A stretch of DNA of 64,000 nt. It comes from Fagopyrum homotropicum. Lineage: Eukaryota > Streptophyta > Magnoliopsida > Caryophyllales > Polygonaceae. The stretch is from assembly GCA_033239125.1 (NCBI GenBank), contig BSWB01000002.1:155916409-155980408 (forward strand), read 5' to 3'. The translations under genes and the position numbers were made by a program. How positions within the stretch are numbered: the stretch's first letter is position 1; every line of letters starts with the position of its first letter. The notes below the pieces were generated by a model, which had not been told where the DNA came from, searched no databases, and was given only the letters and a program-made list of their open reading frames with translations. Positions 45,677 to 56,547 of the stretch are shown here, piece by piece.

Positions 45677-48540
45677 ACCAAGTTTCAAAGAGAAACATAT
45701 ATATTCAACTATATTTAGTTATATCAATATATATACCAATTTTGACTGTCTTGTTCATGGTAGAGTTTTTCTAAATATGTATTGATTACAAACAAAGTAA
45801 AAAAAATGTGATACATGAAACTTTGATTAGCTGTAAAGCAAAAGAATATGCTTTAGGAATTAAAATGCTAACTAGAACTAAAATATTGACCAAAATTATT
45901 CAAAAAAGTATCATAAGTTAGCACACAAATTTAAAAATAAAACATTAATTGATTATATCAAAAGAAGATGAAAATATTGGCCAACTGGTCCGGGAAGATG
46001 TTGCCTGGATTTTAATGGCGTTTTTTTTAGTCAATGTAAAACCACTTTAAAATATAAAAAAATAATTATTCAACAATATAAAAGTTGAATTTGGTTTCTT
46101 ATTTAGATTTTACGAACCGATTATCCACTACAGTCAAAATATAATGATCAATAAATACGTCAATTTCAATTGAAATGCCTATATAGAAACAAACATATGC
46201 AAGTTGTGAAGAGATTTGTGAATCGGAAAGGCTTGTCTTATTTCATTGATGAACCAATGTTTATATAGGAAAATATAAAGAGATAAAATAATAAACTAAT
46301 ACTAAAAAGATAAGATTAAAAGATAAACTAACAAACAAAGGATAAGCCCAACATATGGTCCAATATACTAGGCCCATACTCTAACAAGTTGACTTTGGTT
46401 GAGGCGATGTTAAACAAAATTTATATAATAATTCGAGATTGTTGTTGGTACTCACGTATTTATGTTATTCGTACCCTCGTTACGCGTACGCAATGCGTAG
46501 CCGTAACAAGAAGCTCATTTCGTTCAAAAAATACAGGAAAATGGTTACGACTAAGCATGCCCGATGTGTAATCCTACTACGCGTACGCGATGCGTAGTCG
46601 TAGTACAGCTACGACTACGCATCGCGTACGCGTAGTAGTCCGTAACATATATTCCCTTCGAAAAATGAAGGGAAACTTACTACGCCTACGCCATGCGTAG
46701 ACGTACATGTCGTATGTATAGCATGTATATGGGTACGAATAGCAAGAACCATAAATTTTGTAGATCAAAATTAAGTTTTTACTGATTGTAATTATTTTTT
46801 AAGTCCATTTAAAAAATTCCATACTTTCACTTTTAAAATTATATCTCATTTTTACCAAATCAAACCATATTTATTAGTAATATTATGAGTGACCCGTAAC
46901 TATAAGTTTGCCTTTTTGAAGGTGTCGAGGGACAAGGTCACAAGGCTACTTATCAATAATACATCATGTAGATACTATTGGAAACATTTGTAATATTTAA
47001 TTGTTAAAATACATGATTTTGAATCATCAAAGAATATATAAATATGTTTTTTCAGTATTAAGCATATAGTTATTATAAGCAATATAATTAGTGAAGAACT
47101 TGAGTTCAATCTAAGATTTAATTTAATCAAGTCTAAAAGATGAGCTCATATTAATATGTTTAGTTAGTAAATCAGTTCGAATAAAGATGAGTAACTTCAC
47201 TCATATAACGATGGTAATTTAAGTTTGACTCATCTAATCACCGTTTAGGATTTATTCGATATGCTTATGTTTATTTCGTTTGATGTAGACGTAACTTTTT
47301 CGAATTAAAACCAATCCTACTCAAATAGTTATGGGTCCATTTAGAAGACTATTTCTAAAAGCATACCATGAGTTTATCTAAGAAAGCTCAATTCTTTCTT
47401 ATTATAAGTACATTATATAAGTTTTACGAAAATTACACTACCTTACTGAATCCCTATAAAAATTAATGGTTAAATAAAAATAACTACATCTTCAATAAGT
47501 CTTATCATTTCAAACAACATCAAGCTTATAAAATAAAATTCGTTCAACTAAATACTTATTTCAGTAAGAGTCTTGTTGTAAATATTGAGTTTATAAAGTT
47601 GGAAATAAAGCTTATTGGTAGTTGAAGTTAGAGTTGATTATCGGCAAAAAACCAAACCACTCGAAACTTGTCCCGAAACCAAAGCCGATAGCACAGTTGA
47701 TTTTCTACTACGCATCCGGCATGCGTGGTCGTAGTCATACTACGCATACGATATGCGTAGTCGTATCTATTTTCCTTTATTTTTCAAACAAAATGAACTT
47801 ACTATAACGATTTTACGGGTACGTAGACGAACGGTACAAATAATATGTTTCATATAATAGAGGCTTATACACTTATTAGGCATGAAGCATGCCCATGTGC
47901 AATAGGGGAGAACCTCTAATTGGTTATATATTATATACTTAGTCAGAGGGATCATGGGACCCTCTCATATCAAATTATTTATAAAGGTCGTGAGAACCGA
48001 GGAAGATTATAAAGCGTCCCAACTTTTTGAAAAGCAATTGTCTCCCATTACTTTAAATTATTGGATTATCCCTAATCCAATTACATTCAAGTAAACTCGT
48101 GTTAGTTTATTCAATTAAGACTGTCCTTTTTCTTTTCTTTTTTATATATATATTTTTCTGATTCAAACAATACGAGGGCATTTCATATTTGTATGAATTT
48201 TAGACTCTACTAGTACAATTTATCGAGTTTGTAGAGGTTTTATCGTAAAATTAATAGATTAAAGGGTGATGATGGTAAATTTACAATGTGAAACACTATC
48301 TAATAAATTAATTTCAGTATCATTTAGATTTAGGCTATTTTTTTACTTATGATTTAACTAATATTTTGGCTATTATTAGACAATTACTGTCGGATTCTAA
48401 GGTAAATGAGCTCTGAAGAATAAGTATTTACTACTCATTTTACATGTGTATTATAAGAAAAAGAAAAAAAGAAAAAAAAGTGGGAAACGGTTTGAATTTA
48501 ATTTACTGAACAAAATGCAAGATCGCAGATTTCTTCACCG
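45236..48540. other. AT-rich intergenic region with inverted-repeat motifs
   Basis: No gene found. Contains a (CT)n(TA)n run at 45642-45676, and clusters of TACGC...GCGTAGTCGTA words at 46470-46720 and 47705-47770 (see the separate inverted-repeat entry). The rest is low-complexity AT-rich DNA. Confidence 0.5.
46574..46638. repeat. Perfect inverted repeat, 30-bp arms
   Basis: Arms 46574-46603 and 46609-46638 are exact reverse complements around a 5-nt loop (tacag). The arms are rich in TACGCG/CGCGTA and CpG, in strongly AT-rich surroundings. Related half-sites occur at 46481-46505, 46678-46705 and twice at 47707-47765 (tactacgcat ... atgcgtagtcgta). It could form a cruciform or yield a hairpin RNA. 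Confidence 0.9.
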
Positions 48541-48548
48541 TATATAAA
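48541..48548 (+). promoter_or_regulatory. TATA box of DUF7054 gene 1
   Basis: TATATAAA followed by CC, 205 bp upstream of the uORF start. The paralogous locus has the same TATATAAACC at 56138, 147 bp before its uORF, which supports a real core promoter. Transcription should start about 30 bp downstream. Confidence 0.65.
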
Positions 48549-48752
48549 CCCCTCGCCTTTCAGAATACACCGTAGACAAAACTAGATAAGCAAATTATAA
48601 AAAAGGAAAGGAAGAAGAAATCATCAGAGAAGAGCATTCTTTCCTTTCCATTTCTCCATTCCTCTTCTTCTTCACTTTGCCTTTCGGATCCATTTCTCTG
48701 CATCATTTCAACGATTCTCTCGATCTTTGTGGCCAAACTCAATCGGTTGTGA

Positions 48753-48899
48753 ATGGTGGAAAACTCCAGTAATTTCGATTGTTCTTCATCTTCCCCCTCC
48801 TCCCTCAGGGGGATCTTCTTCTCTGGCTGCTCTCTTTCATCTGCTTTTGGCTCTTGCATGGAAGGCTGGTACTACCGCTGCATCGGCGTCGACCCCTGA
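48753..48899 (+). CDS. Conserved peptide uORF of DUF7054 gene 1 (48 aa)
   Basis: The first ATG after the TATA box opens this 48-codon ORF. It ends at TGA 48897-48899, 195 nt before the main ATG at 49095, with no other ATG between. The peptide starts MVENSSNFDCSSSS and ends FGSCMEGWYYRCIGVDP. The uORF of the paralogous gene (56292) shares MVE-SSN--CSSS, the FSG motif and the whole 17-residue core, whereas the rest of the leaders is diverged. That pattern is what conserved peptide uORFs show: nascent peptides that stall ribosomes and repress the main ORF, often in response to a metabolite. The regulatory role is inference. Relative to the paralogue, the codon after Pro48 has become a stop, so the C-terminal KDLFTV tail is lost. 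Confidence 0.75.
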   Translation: MVENSSNFDCSSSSPSSLRGIFFSGCSLSSAFGSCMEGWYYRCIGVDP

Positions 48900-49094
48900 G
48901 ATCCCGTCGATTCGAAACTTGTAGTTTGATTTCAATATCCAATTGGTTTTGCTTTTGATTATTTTTCCTATTTTGATCTCCGTTGTGGTTGAAGTTTGAG
49001 TTCGGTTGTTTATCGATCTGATCTGTTTCGTACCGATTTGTTAGTTCGACCGCGAAAGGATATTTTAAGATTTTTTTTCGGAAATTGGAAAAGG

Positions 49095-49711
49095 ATGTTT
49101 TCGAACAAACAAAAGAAGGCGCAGATCGCCAAGGGAAACCGCATTCTCATCACTGTTAATTTTCTCGGTAGTGCCGGTCCGATGAGATTCGTTGTTTACG
49201 AAGGTGAACTCGTCGCTACCGTCATTGTTATGGCGCTTAAATCCTACGCCAGGGAAGGCCGACTCCCGATCCTTGGATCTAATCTCAACGATTTCGTGCT
49301 TTACTGCCCTGCTGCTAGATCTGACGGTAAGCTCTTCGTCATTCCTCTCTCCATCGTTGATCTACCGTTATAGCTTGTGCTTTAATGTCCATAAATCTCG
49401 ATCTCCTCCAGTTGTTTCCTGTTGAATTTGATTTTTAGATTTGTTCATAAGCGAATTATGCATATGTGAGTTAATCGAATTTATATTGCGTATCAGCTCT
49501 GAGCCAGTGGGAGACGATCGGAGCGCATGGCGGTCGGAACTTCATCCTATGCAAGAAGCCGCAGCAAACAGATGAGTTTGGAGCAGGCTCCAGATCTGTA
49601 TCGCCAACGAAGGGAGGAGGTTCTTCGCCACCGTCTGAAGCAAAGAAAGGTAGCGGAAGCTGGAAAGCGTGGATCAATAAGTCCCTCTCATTCAAGATCG
49701 CTTCACACTAA
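49095..49711 (+). CDS. DUF7054 protein 1 (At4g22758-like)
   Basis: Two exons, 49095-49326 and 49497-49711, joined by a GT-AG intron of 170 nt; 148 aa. The conserved block GNRILITVNFLGSAGPMRFVVYEGELVATVI...LKSYAREGRLPILGSNLNDFVLYCP is typical of the plant-only DUF7054 family (ubiquitin-like fold suspected; function unknown). Exon 2 continues LSQWETIGAHGGRNFILCKKP, then a Ser/Pro-rich linker and a basic tail ending WKAWINKSLSFKIASH. This short form lacks the long N-terminal extension of some relatives. The start is chosen because MFSNKQKK aligns with MFFNKLKK of the paralogue at 56548. Translation is probably controlled by the uORF in the leader. Confidence 0.88.
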
Positions 49712-50231
49712 GAAACAAATTTGTTTCATACTTGTTTTACTTGATTCCTATGGTTTCCCATTTCACTCGTATTTCGTGTACTTGTTCTGTTCGGAAGCTT
49801 TGTTGAATTCCTTTAGCTGGAAAGATGGATTTCTTTCCCTTTTCCTGATTAGAATCAATATCGGAACTGGAATAAAGTTGCGATTATTTTTGTTGTATGC
49901 TTTTTTATATCTGCTTATGTATCAAATTTGAATTCTCGTTGATACTTTGGACTCAACATTATTGTTTTGAAGAATATATTGGTGAATAAGTTAGACGAAG
50001 GGGGTGGAGTAGGTTGAGCTACCATAATAAGGGTTGTTATTCTTCAAAAGCCACCTGACATGTGTATGCGCTAATCCAAAAACTGATTATTCAAACGACC
50101 AAATTTGAAGAATCAATTTGACTTTTTTCATACATATATTAAAAGGTTTTAGCTTTAATAATAAAATAAATGATTTTCTTTTGATGTCTAAGATTGGACT
50201 TTTCCTCTAAATATTTAATAAGTTTTAAAAT
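49712..50231. other. 3' flank of DUF7054 gene 1
   Basis: 3' UTR followed by AT-rich DNA. No further gene. Confidence 0.4.
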
Positions 50232-51022
50232 TGATCTTGATACGATTCTATTTATTTGCTTTTTATATTAATTCATAATATATTATATTAAAATTTATTA
50301 TAAAATAATTAAATAAATTTCAACTAATTATGATCTCGTTATATTTTGACCTAATAAATTTTATAATAAAATTATTTTTTTTTAATATTATCTAATTAAA
50401 AAAATTAAAGTAAAATAAAAATAATTTTTTATGTTTGAACTAAAATAAATTTATTTATTTATTTTCAATTTAAAATAAAATATATAAAAATTAAATCAAA
50501 AATAAACTTTTTAAATCTTTTTAAGAGTCCGAAAATTTTAACATAGTATTTTTTTTTTTGAAATTATTTTTTTATAATTTATTTTAATTTGAAAATAAAA
50601 TATTTTTTATTTGTTAATTTTTTTATTTTTTATAATCTTAAAACTAAATAAAAAAAACATATTTTTTTAAATTAATATAAATTATATAAAATTTAAATTC
50701 AAAAATAAATAAATTTTAATATATTTTTAATTTTCTAGACTCTTAATAAAATTTTTTAAAAATTGTCTTTGATTTAGTATATATATTTTTAAAATCAAAA
50801 GTAAAAATAAAAAATATTTTAATTCAAAAATAAAAATACCTTTATTTAAAAAAATAGAAAAAATCATTTCTATTATAAAATTATTAATTTAAATTTAATG
50901 TGGTCATAATTATTTAAATTTTATTTTTCGAATTTTTAGTTATTTTATAATAAAATTTAATGTAATATATTAAGAATGATTATAAAGAGAAACAAATAGA
51001 GTCGTACGAGTACCAATAAAAA
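50232..51022. mobile_element. Long foldback (MITE-like) element
   Basis: About 790 bp of extremely AT-rich DNA whose two halves are imperfect reverse complements. The left end attgatcttgatacgattct pairs with the right end agtcgtacgagtaccaat, and the next 100 bp (tattataaaataattaaat versus its complement near 50935) continue the pairing. No coding capacity. Termini are too worn to show a target duplication, so the superfamily is open. Confidence 0.55.
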
Positions 51023-52009
51023 TTTTGAAACTTTGTACATACTAAAATGGAAAGTCCAAATCATGAGGTCATCAAAATAAAATTCTAAATATATAATTGA
51101 GTAATAAAATACTATTATTATTATTTACGAAGTATCCCTTATCAAAGCATTTTTACCGTAAAATGTTTGAAAGTATACAGGAGAGATCTTACAAAAAAAC
51201 AACATCGATAGTTTTACTAAGCAAATGAGATGTTTTGGGTTAAAATAAATGAATAATATTATAAAAATAATACGACACAACTTTATTAAACATGTAAATA
51301 ACTTAAATAAAAACCGCTCCGTGAAGTCGCTTAAATTACTACGGTGACGATAGTTTTACTATAAAATACATTGATTTTGTTCGGATCTAGGTATATTTTT
51401 ATGCACCGGCGGCCTTCGATGACGGTATTCTGTATCCGATAGTTTCAACATCCCGTACAATATCACTCTATTACATAAAATACTCGGATGAGATGACATG
51501 TAGAAGAAGAAGAAAAGAAATGTTATAAAATTTTCAATATATTAAAATAATAGAGTAGTATTTAAAATGAAAGAATCTGAATGCGAAGTAAACCAACCAC
51601 AAGCATAGAAAATAAATGTGGACTTTAGAAAATAAATGTAGACTTTAGAAAATTAATGTGCAAATCTAGCGTGCTGTCCAAATGTATCTATGAGACATTG
51701 ATATAAGATTGTTGAAAATCTTAAAATTATTTGAGCCATCAGATAATATTATTTAGCCATCAGATAATATTATTTAAATTAATGTAATCAGCATATATTC
51801 TACAGAAATTACATGCTATGTATTAAAAAATAAATATTTATACAAAAAAATTTATAATATCAGAAACTCGGGTTCAAATGCGAGGAACAAACCTAAAGCG
51901 TAAATTGGGCGAGTGTAAAATCATGTAATCTTACCATATTATTATTATTATTATTTTAATTATTATTGAAAAATAAATATATAATTCTAAAAAAACAACA
52001 GTTGTTTTT
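51023..52009. other. Intergenic region
   Basis: AT-rich, no gene. A local duplication gaaaataaatgtggactt/gaaaataaatgtagactt at 51608-51650 and an (ATT)n run at 51937-51955 are the only structures seen. Confidence 0.4.
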
Positions 52010-52510
52010 TGGGGTGATTTTACTAACTAAACTTTTCTAATTTTTTTTTCAGATTTCCTTGAAGTATATAGCCCCATAACAATAGTTTATTAAGTAAATA
52101 TACCCCTTCTTTTTTCAACTGTTCAAGTCTAATTTTATTTACGTAGATGAGCATCACTTACCCTAACCCACCTTTTCTTGTTTTCTTTCTTCCCGCATTA
52201 TGCCGTTCTCCTTCTTTGTCTTCTCTTCTCACATCCCTTCATATCACGCTCCAACTATCTCCCTTTCACAACCCTCTGTCTTCTCATCCCACATCTCTCG
52301 CTGCCTCACTCCTTCTGCAACTCACAACAACAACCTCCCTTTTGCCTCCTCTATTCTTCCGGCAACCAGAGGGAGCCACACTACTACTTTTGTTGAATCC
52401 CCCCATCGAAATCCTGGTCGGGAAAGCTTGTCGCCGGATTCGTCGATGAGTCCCGGATGGTTGTGTGACGACTTAAGGCTCCGGCGTAGATCTAGATCTG
52501 GCATGTGTGA

Positions 52511-52822
52511 TCTCTTTCTCATCTCAAATCTAGACTTTCTAAAACCCTTTCGATATTCCATCCTCACGCCGGCCGCTTGTTCACCGAGGAATTCTCCGGC
52601 AAGATCTTCATCAGATGTAACGAGACTAGCGTTGGATTCATATACTCCACCGCCCCTTATGTCTTTGTCCGGGATGTCCTCTCCGACAAAGTTCCGAAGG
52701 TCTACTACTCAGGCAACCGCCTCCTGATCCTCTCTGTTCAGGTCACCGTACCCATGACCTCACAGCTCCATCACAGTTTAGCTTGCACCACCCCTCTAAC
52801 GGCGGCACCCAAGCAATGTTAG
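52511..52822 (+). pseudogene. BAHD acyltransferase fragment
   Basis: The plus-strand frame open from 52511 reads LSKTLSIFHPHAGRLFTEE, then IFIRCNETSVGFIYSTAPY, a DVL block, VPKV and LLILSVQVTVP. These correspond in order to the N-terminal third of BAHD acyl-CoA transferases (phenolic and alcohol acylation): the LSxTLxxFxPLAGRL motif, the CN-GxxFIxA strand and the later LLAVQVT strand. A spacer between VPKV and LLILSVQVT is shortened, and the HxxxD catalytic motif and DFGWG are absent. The frame ends in unrelated sequence. It has no usable start codon, so it is a gene fragment. Identity rests on motif recognition by eye. Confidence 0.5.
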
Positions 52823-53274
52823 CTCAAATCTTCGACTTGGTTTGAATCCATACTTTAGGCTTCCTTGCGAACCAAATTAGATAGTTTTCACTTTTCAGGT
52901 ATCTATTTGGTTAGTTTTAAATGCTATCTGGACAGAAGCAGTCAGTGTTGTGTGTGAATGTCACTGGAAATTTTGAACTAGTAAGCTCTATCCGAAAAGC
53001 TAATCCAATTTTGCTCATGCATTAGCTGACGATAAGCTACGACTTACTAGATGTAGGTTTCTTGTATGCCGGTGTAACTCGTCAAATGATGTCTAGAATT
53101 CTATTTTAAGGCTTAGTTTCACGCATTATAAATGAAAAAATAGCTCAAAATAATAGTAACTATTAACATTAATGTTAAAGTAACACCAACTACTAAATTA
53201 CTGATACAAATTGTCAAATAATGTATTTACGAAAATGTTAAATCAGGATATGTTGCGAAAGTGAATAAGTGTTT

Positions 53275-53445
53275 TGGTATGTATTTTTTGTTATGAATTT
53301 ATTGCATGGAAATTTCTGGTATGTAATTTCTGGTATGAATTTATGGTATAAAAAATCTGTTATGAATTTTTGGTATGAAAATTTCTAATATGAAAATTCT
53401 GGTAAGATAATTTTGGTATGAAAATTTTTTGGTATGAATTTCATA
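53275..53445. repeat. Imperfect TTTCTGGTATGAA repeats
   Basis: The words tggtatgaatt, ttctggtatg and ggtatgaaaatt recur about eight times in 170 bp, forming a degenerate minisatellite. Confidence 0.75.
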
Positions 53446-54527
53446 CCATAAAATAATTAAGAAAATAAAAAATGGCAAAAAAAATAATTTTAAAAAGTAA
53501 AAAAAACAAATTCAGTAATTAGAAATTAAAACTTACACTACCCAACAACTAACAAACATATACTATTGTCTCTTCGGAGACATCTGATAAAATTGGAACA
53601 AACATATACTATTCTCTTTTTTTAAAAAAAATAGAGAGTTAATTACTTTTACCTACCATTACATGAAAGTTGTAAAAAAATAATGGGGTACACTTACTAA
53701 AACAAAAGTAAATAAGACCTATTTATCCAAAATCTTTCAATTTTTTTAACCCAAAATCATGTGATCTTACCATATTATTATTGTTAGAAAATAAATATAG
53801 TTGTTTTTACCAAAAAAAAACTACTGTATTTTTTTAATTCAATTAAATTGTGTAAGAAAATAAGCATATAACATAATATTAAGGTATTTATATTTTATTT
53901 AATAAGTATAAATTACTTGACGATGGTAATATTTTTAAAATATAAATTTGATTTAAAATTTATATTTAAAACTAAATAAATATTGTATATTAGAGGAAAA
54001 TTGATAAAGAATAATACAAACTTTAAAAAAAAATTATTACAAACTTTAAAATTTACTAATCAATATGCAAAGTATGTTACATTAACAGTTCAGAAAGGGT
54101 GGAATTATTTCTGAAACCGTCCGTAAAATTTGAAATTACACCAAAAGCACTCATTCGTAGCACTTTGTTTAGTTTTTTTTTTATCATCATTATATTTCAT
54201 TTATTTCTTGTGTTGAGCTTAATAATATATTTTATCTGTTTATTTCCTTCGTGATAGTGTTTTGGAAATCGGAGTTATGTAAGTACATGCATTTTAGGCA
54301 TTTGTGGAGTACAAATGATATACAAGTAGCGGGATGACCTCATACACACTAAGGATCTTTCTACAATCAAAGAACTCAATGTCAAGACGGAAATGATTGA
54401 GATCCGAGAGTGGAGATCAAGATCACACCCGGAAGTATTCCGGCCGATTGACCAAATGATCTTTCATCAAGCACATGACTTGCACATGACAACTTGTCAA
54501 AGAGCGAATAAATAATGGCAGCTCAAG

Positions 54528-54900
54528 TAGTGTTGTGCGTAAGGTCCGGACCGGACAGGTAATTGAGAAAACCTTGGACCATAAACCGGACCGGGACCGG
54601 ACTGTAACGGACCGTTCCGGTTCCGGGTTGGACCGGTTTGTACATAAATTGTGCAATTTTGAATATTGCGGACCGGACTGGATCGGACCGGTTTATACCT
54701 TAATTGTGCAATTTTGGTGAGGTTTTCCGGTCTAAAACCAGTCCGGATCGGACCGGACCGGAAATTCGTAGTTTACGGACCCACCCGGGTTACGGTTTTA
54801 TACGGCCCAAAAATCGGAACAGACCGTAACCCGAATTTTCAAAAAAACTTGGACCATAGACCGGACCAGAACCGGTCCGGTCCGATTTTGCACAACCCTA
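54528..54900. mobile_element. hAT-type MITE, GGTCCGGTCCG core (copy 2)
   Basis: Perfect 8-bp target duplication agctcaag (54520-54527 and 54901-54908). Inverted ends TAGTGTTGTGCG and GCACAACCCTA. The 373-bp core of GGACCGGACC words contains the same gtgcaatttt segments as the copy at 27827, in reverse order, so the two are one family. The ORFs crossing it are repeat artefacts. Confidence 0.88.
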
Positions 54901-54908
54901 AGCTCAAG

Positions 54909-55900
54909 CATGACATTTGAAGTCGATCGACCCCAAAAGACCACCGATTTAAACTTTCATATCAAATATAAAGTTGTGGAGCTTTGAATTGCATTAGAAA
55001 GTAGTACTTGCGGGTTTTCTAGTCCCAACCACAACAATGGAAATCTAGTTTCACTTAAGCATCACAATATTGACACAATGCAATTTTATGGGTCAAATGA
55101 TACGCTCCTAGATACCGATGTCATATGTGTCTTCACCCCTCTCGTCCCTTCTAGTGGCATGCCATGTCTCCACTCGCCATGACACAAATCTGACAAGTTT
55201 TGACAATTTTCCGGCATTTAAGTTTAGACTCTTCATTTTGGATCTTTAATTCCGGCATTTAAGATTAAACTGTTCCTTTTGGAACCTTAACTCCAAACAT
55301 AAATTTCCGACCTTTCATATTTTATACTTTTCATTTCGGAACTTTTAATTCCGACTTTCAATTTCGTCATTTAAATTCCGACCTTTCCTCTATAAAAGGA
55401 TGTTTAACATCGTTTGTAAATCATGTTGAAAGTAATAAAGTAAAGTTGAAGGAAAAATTATCCTCCTTGATTTAGGCATCACATATTTCCCTTTCAAAAT
55501 TCTTCATTGGATCTTCGATCCAAACCTCCATATTTGAGGATTCTTCAAGAATCAACTCAATCATTTCACTTCACGACTTGTCCGATCAATCTTGTTTGGA
55601 TCAACCCATCACTTCCGCCTCCATCTCCAAAGCTTCCGCCAACCAAATTCAACCTTTCAAATTCATCCGCACATCAACCTAAGGAATAGTTGAAGCTTAA
55701 ACTCAATCAAGATCTGAAGTTCATCATTGACGTATCCAATGACACATCAAGAAGATGTGTTGCCCATATCAAGGATGAGGTTTTACCTTCAACTTTACTT
55801 GATTACTTTGAACATGATTTACAAATGAGGTCTAACACCCTGTACATAAAGTATATCAAACTACTTCTCTTATTATAATCGAATATAAAATAAAATTTCA
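54909..55900. other. Possible LTR/leader remnant, otherwise no gene
   Basis: At 55391-55440 the order ctataaaagg, then aataaag about 40 bp later, followed by a C/T-rich leader, resembles the promoter and R region of a plant LTR. Repeated ttaattccg/cggcattta words occur at 55210-55385. Neither a second LTR nor coding sequence is visible. Confidence 0.3.
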
Positions 55901-56137
55901 CCGTTGTAAATCCGGAAATGAAAACGGAATGAAAATAAGTCTACCTTATATTTATACTTTGTTCATAAATTTTTTAATTATTCTTTGTGATTTAATGCAT
56001 AATGTATTTGTTTCTCTCATTTTGTTTTAGTAAAATAATCGGTGAACATAATAATCGGTGAACACAGATTGAGGTGAGGTAGACACGAATACGATCCGTC
56101 ACAAACTAGGGAAGTTGAAGACGATGACAAAATATAA

Positions 56138-56145
56138 TATATAAA
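56138..56145 (+). promoter_or_regulatory. TATA box of DUF7054 gene 2
   Basis: TATATAAA followed by CC, 147 bp before the uORF ATG. Same octamer and next two bases as at the paralogous locus (48541). Confidence 0.65.
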
Positions 56146-56291
56146 CCTATCATTCTCCGTCGCCAAGCAAACGCTAACCCCCTCTTTTCACGATCCTCTG
56201 ATTCTTTCTTCTGCCTCCTTCCAACACCTATTTCGTCCCGGAAATCAGATTCTCTGCCCCATTCTTTGAGGCTAAACTCAATCGATTGTTG

Positions 56292-56435
56292 ATGGTGGAA
56301 ATCTCTAGCAATTACGGTTGTTCTTCCTCTTGCCGGTTGAGGATCCTCTTCTCCGGCTACTCTTTCGGCTCTTGCATGGAAGGCTGGTACTACCGCTGCA
56401 TCGGCGTCGATCCGAAAGATCTCTTCACAGTCTGA
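56292..56435 (+). CDS. Conserved peptide uORF of DUF7054 gene 2 (47 aa)
   Basis: First ATG downstream of the TATA box; 47 codons, TGA at 56433-56435, 112 nt before the main ATG at 56548, with no ATG between. The peptide opens MVEISSNYGCSSSCRLRI, has an FSG motif, then FGSCMEGWYYRCIGVDP and KDLFTV. The core is identical to that of the uORF at 48753, and a 41-nt stretch coding for it is identical apart from the last codons. The frame differs from the main ORF (offset 256 nt), so it is not a skipped exon. Likely a cis-acting regulator of translation; that is inference. Confidence 0.75.
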   Translation: MVEISSNYGCSSSCRLRILFSGYSFGSCMEGWYYRCIGVDPKDLFTV

Positions 56436-56547
56436 GCCTGATCGATCTGGTTTCAGTCTTCGCTTCATTTGGCTTTTCAGTTTGTCAATTTAATTTTACT
56501 TTCAAGTTGGAATTTGGTTTTTCGCTTTGATCAATTGAATCGAGATC

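Larger units (their letters stand above)
52010..53765. mobile_element. Possible gene-carrying element with inverted ends
   Basis: 52070-52135 (tattaagtaaatatacccc...caactgttcaag) and 53645-53720 read on the other strand (tagtaagtgtacccc...acaactttcatg) are imperfect inverted copies. The words atcatgtRatcttaccatatt occur in direct orientation just outside, at 51920 and 53757. A BAHD gene fragment lies between them. The layout resembles a Pack-MULE, a Mutator-like element that carries host exons. The ends are not precise and no 9-bp duplication was resolved. Confidence 0.35.

Noticed and set aside
48996..49094. N-terminal extension of DUF7054 gene 1
   Set aside because: The upstream frame is open but has only a TTG, and the paralogue has no matching extension; the start at 49095 aligns with the paralogue.
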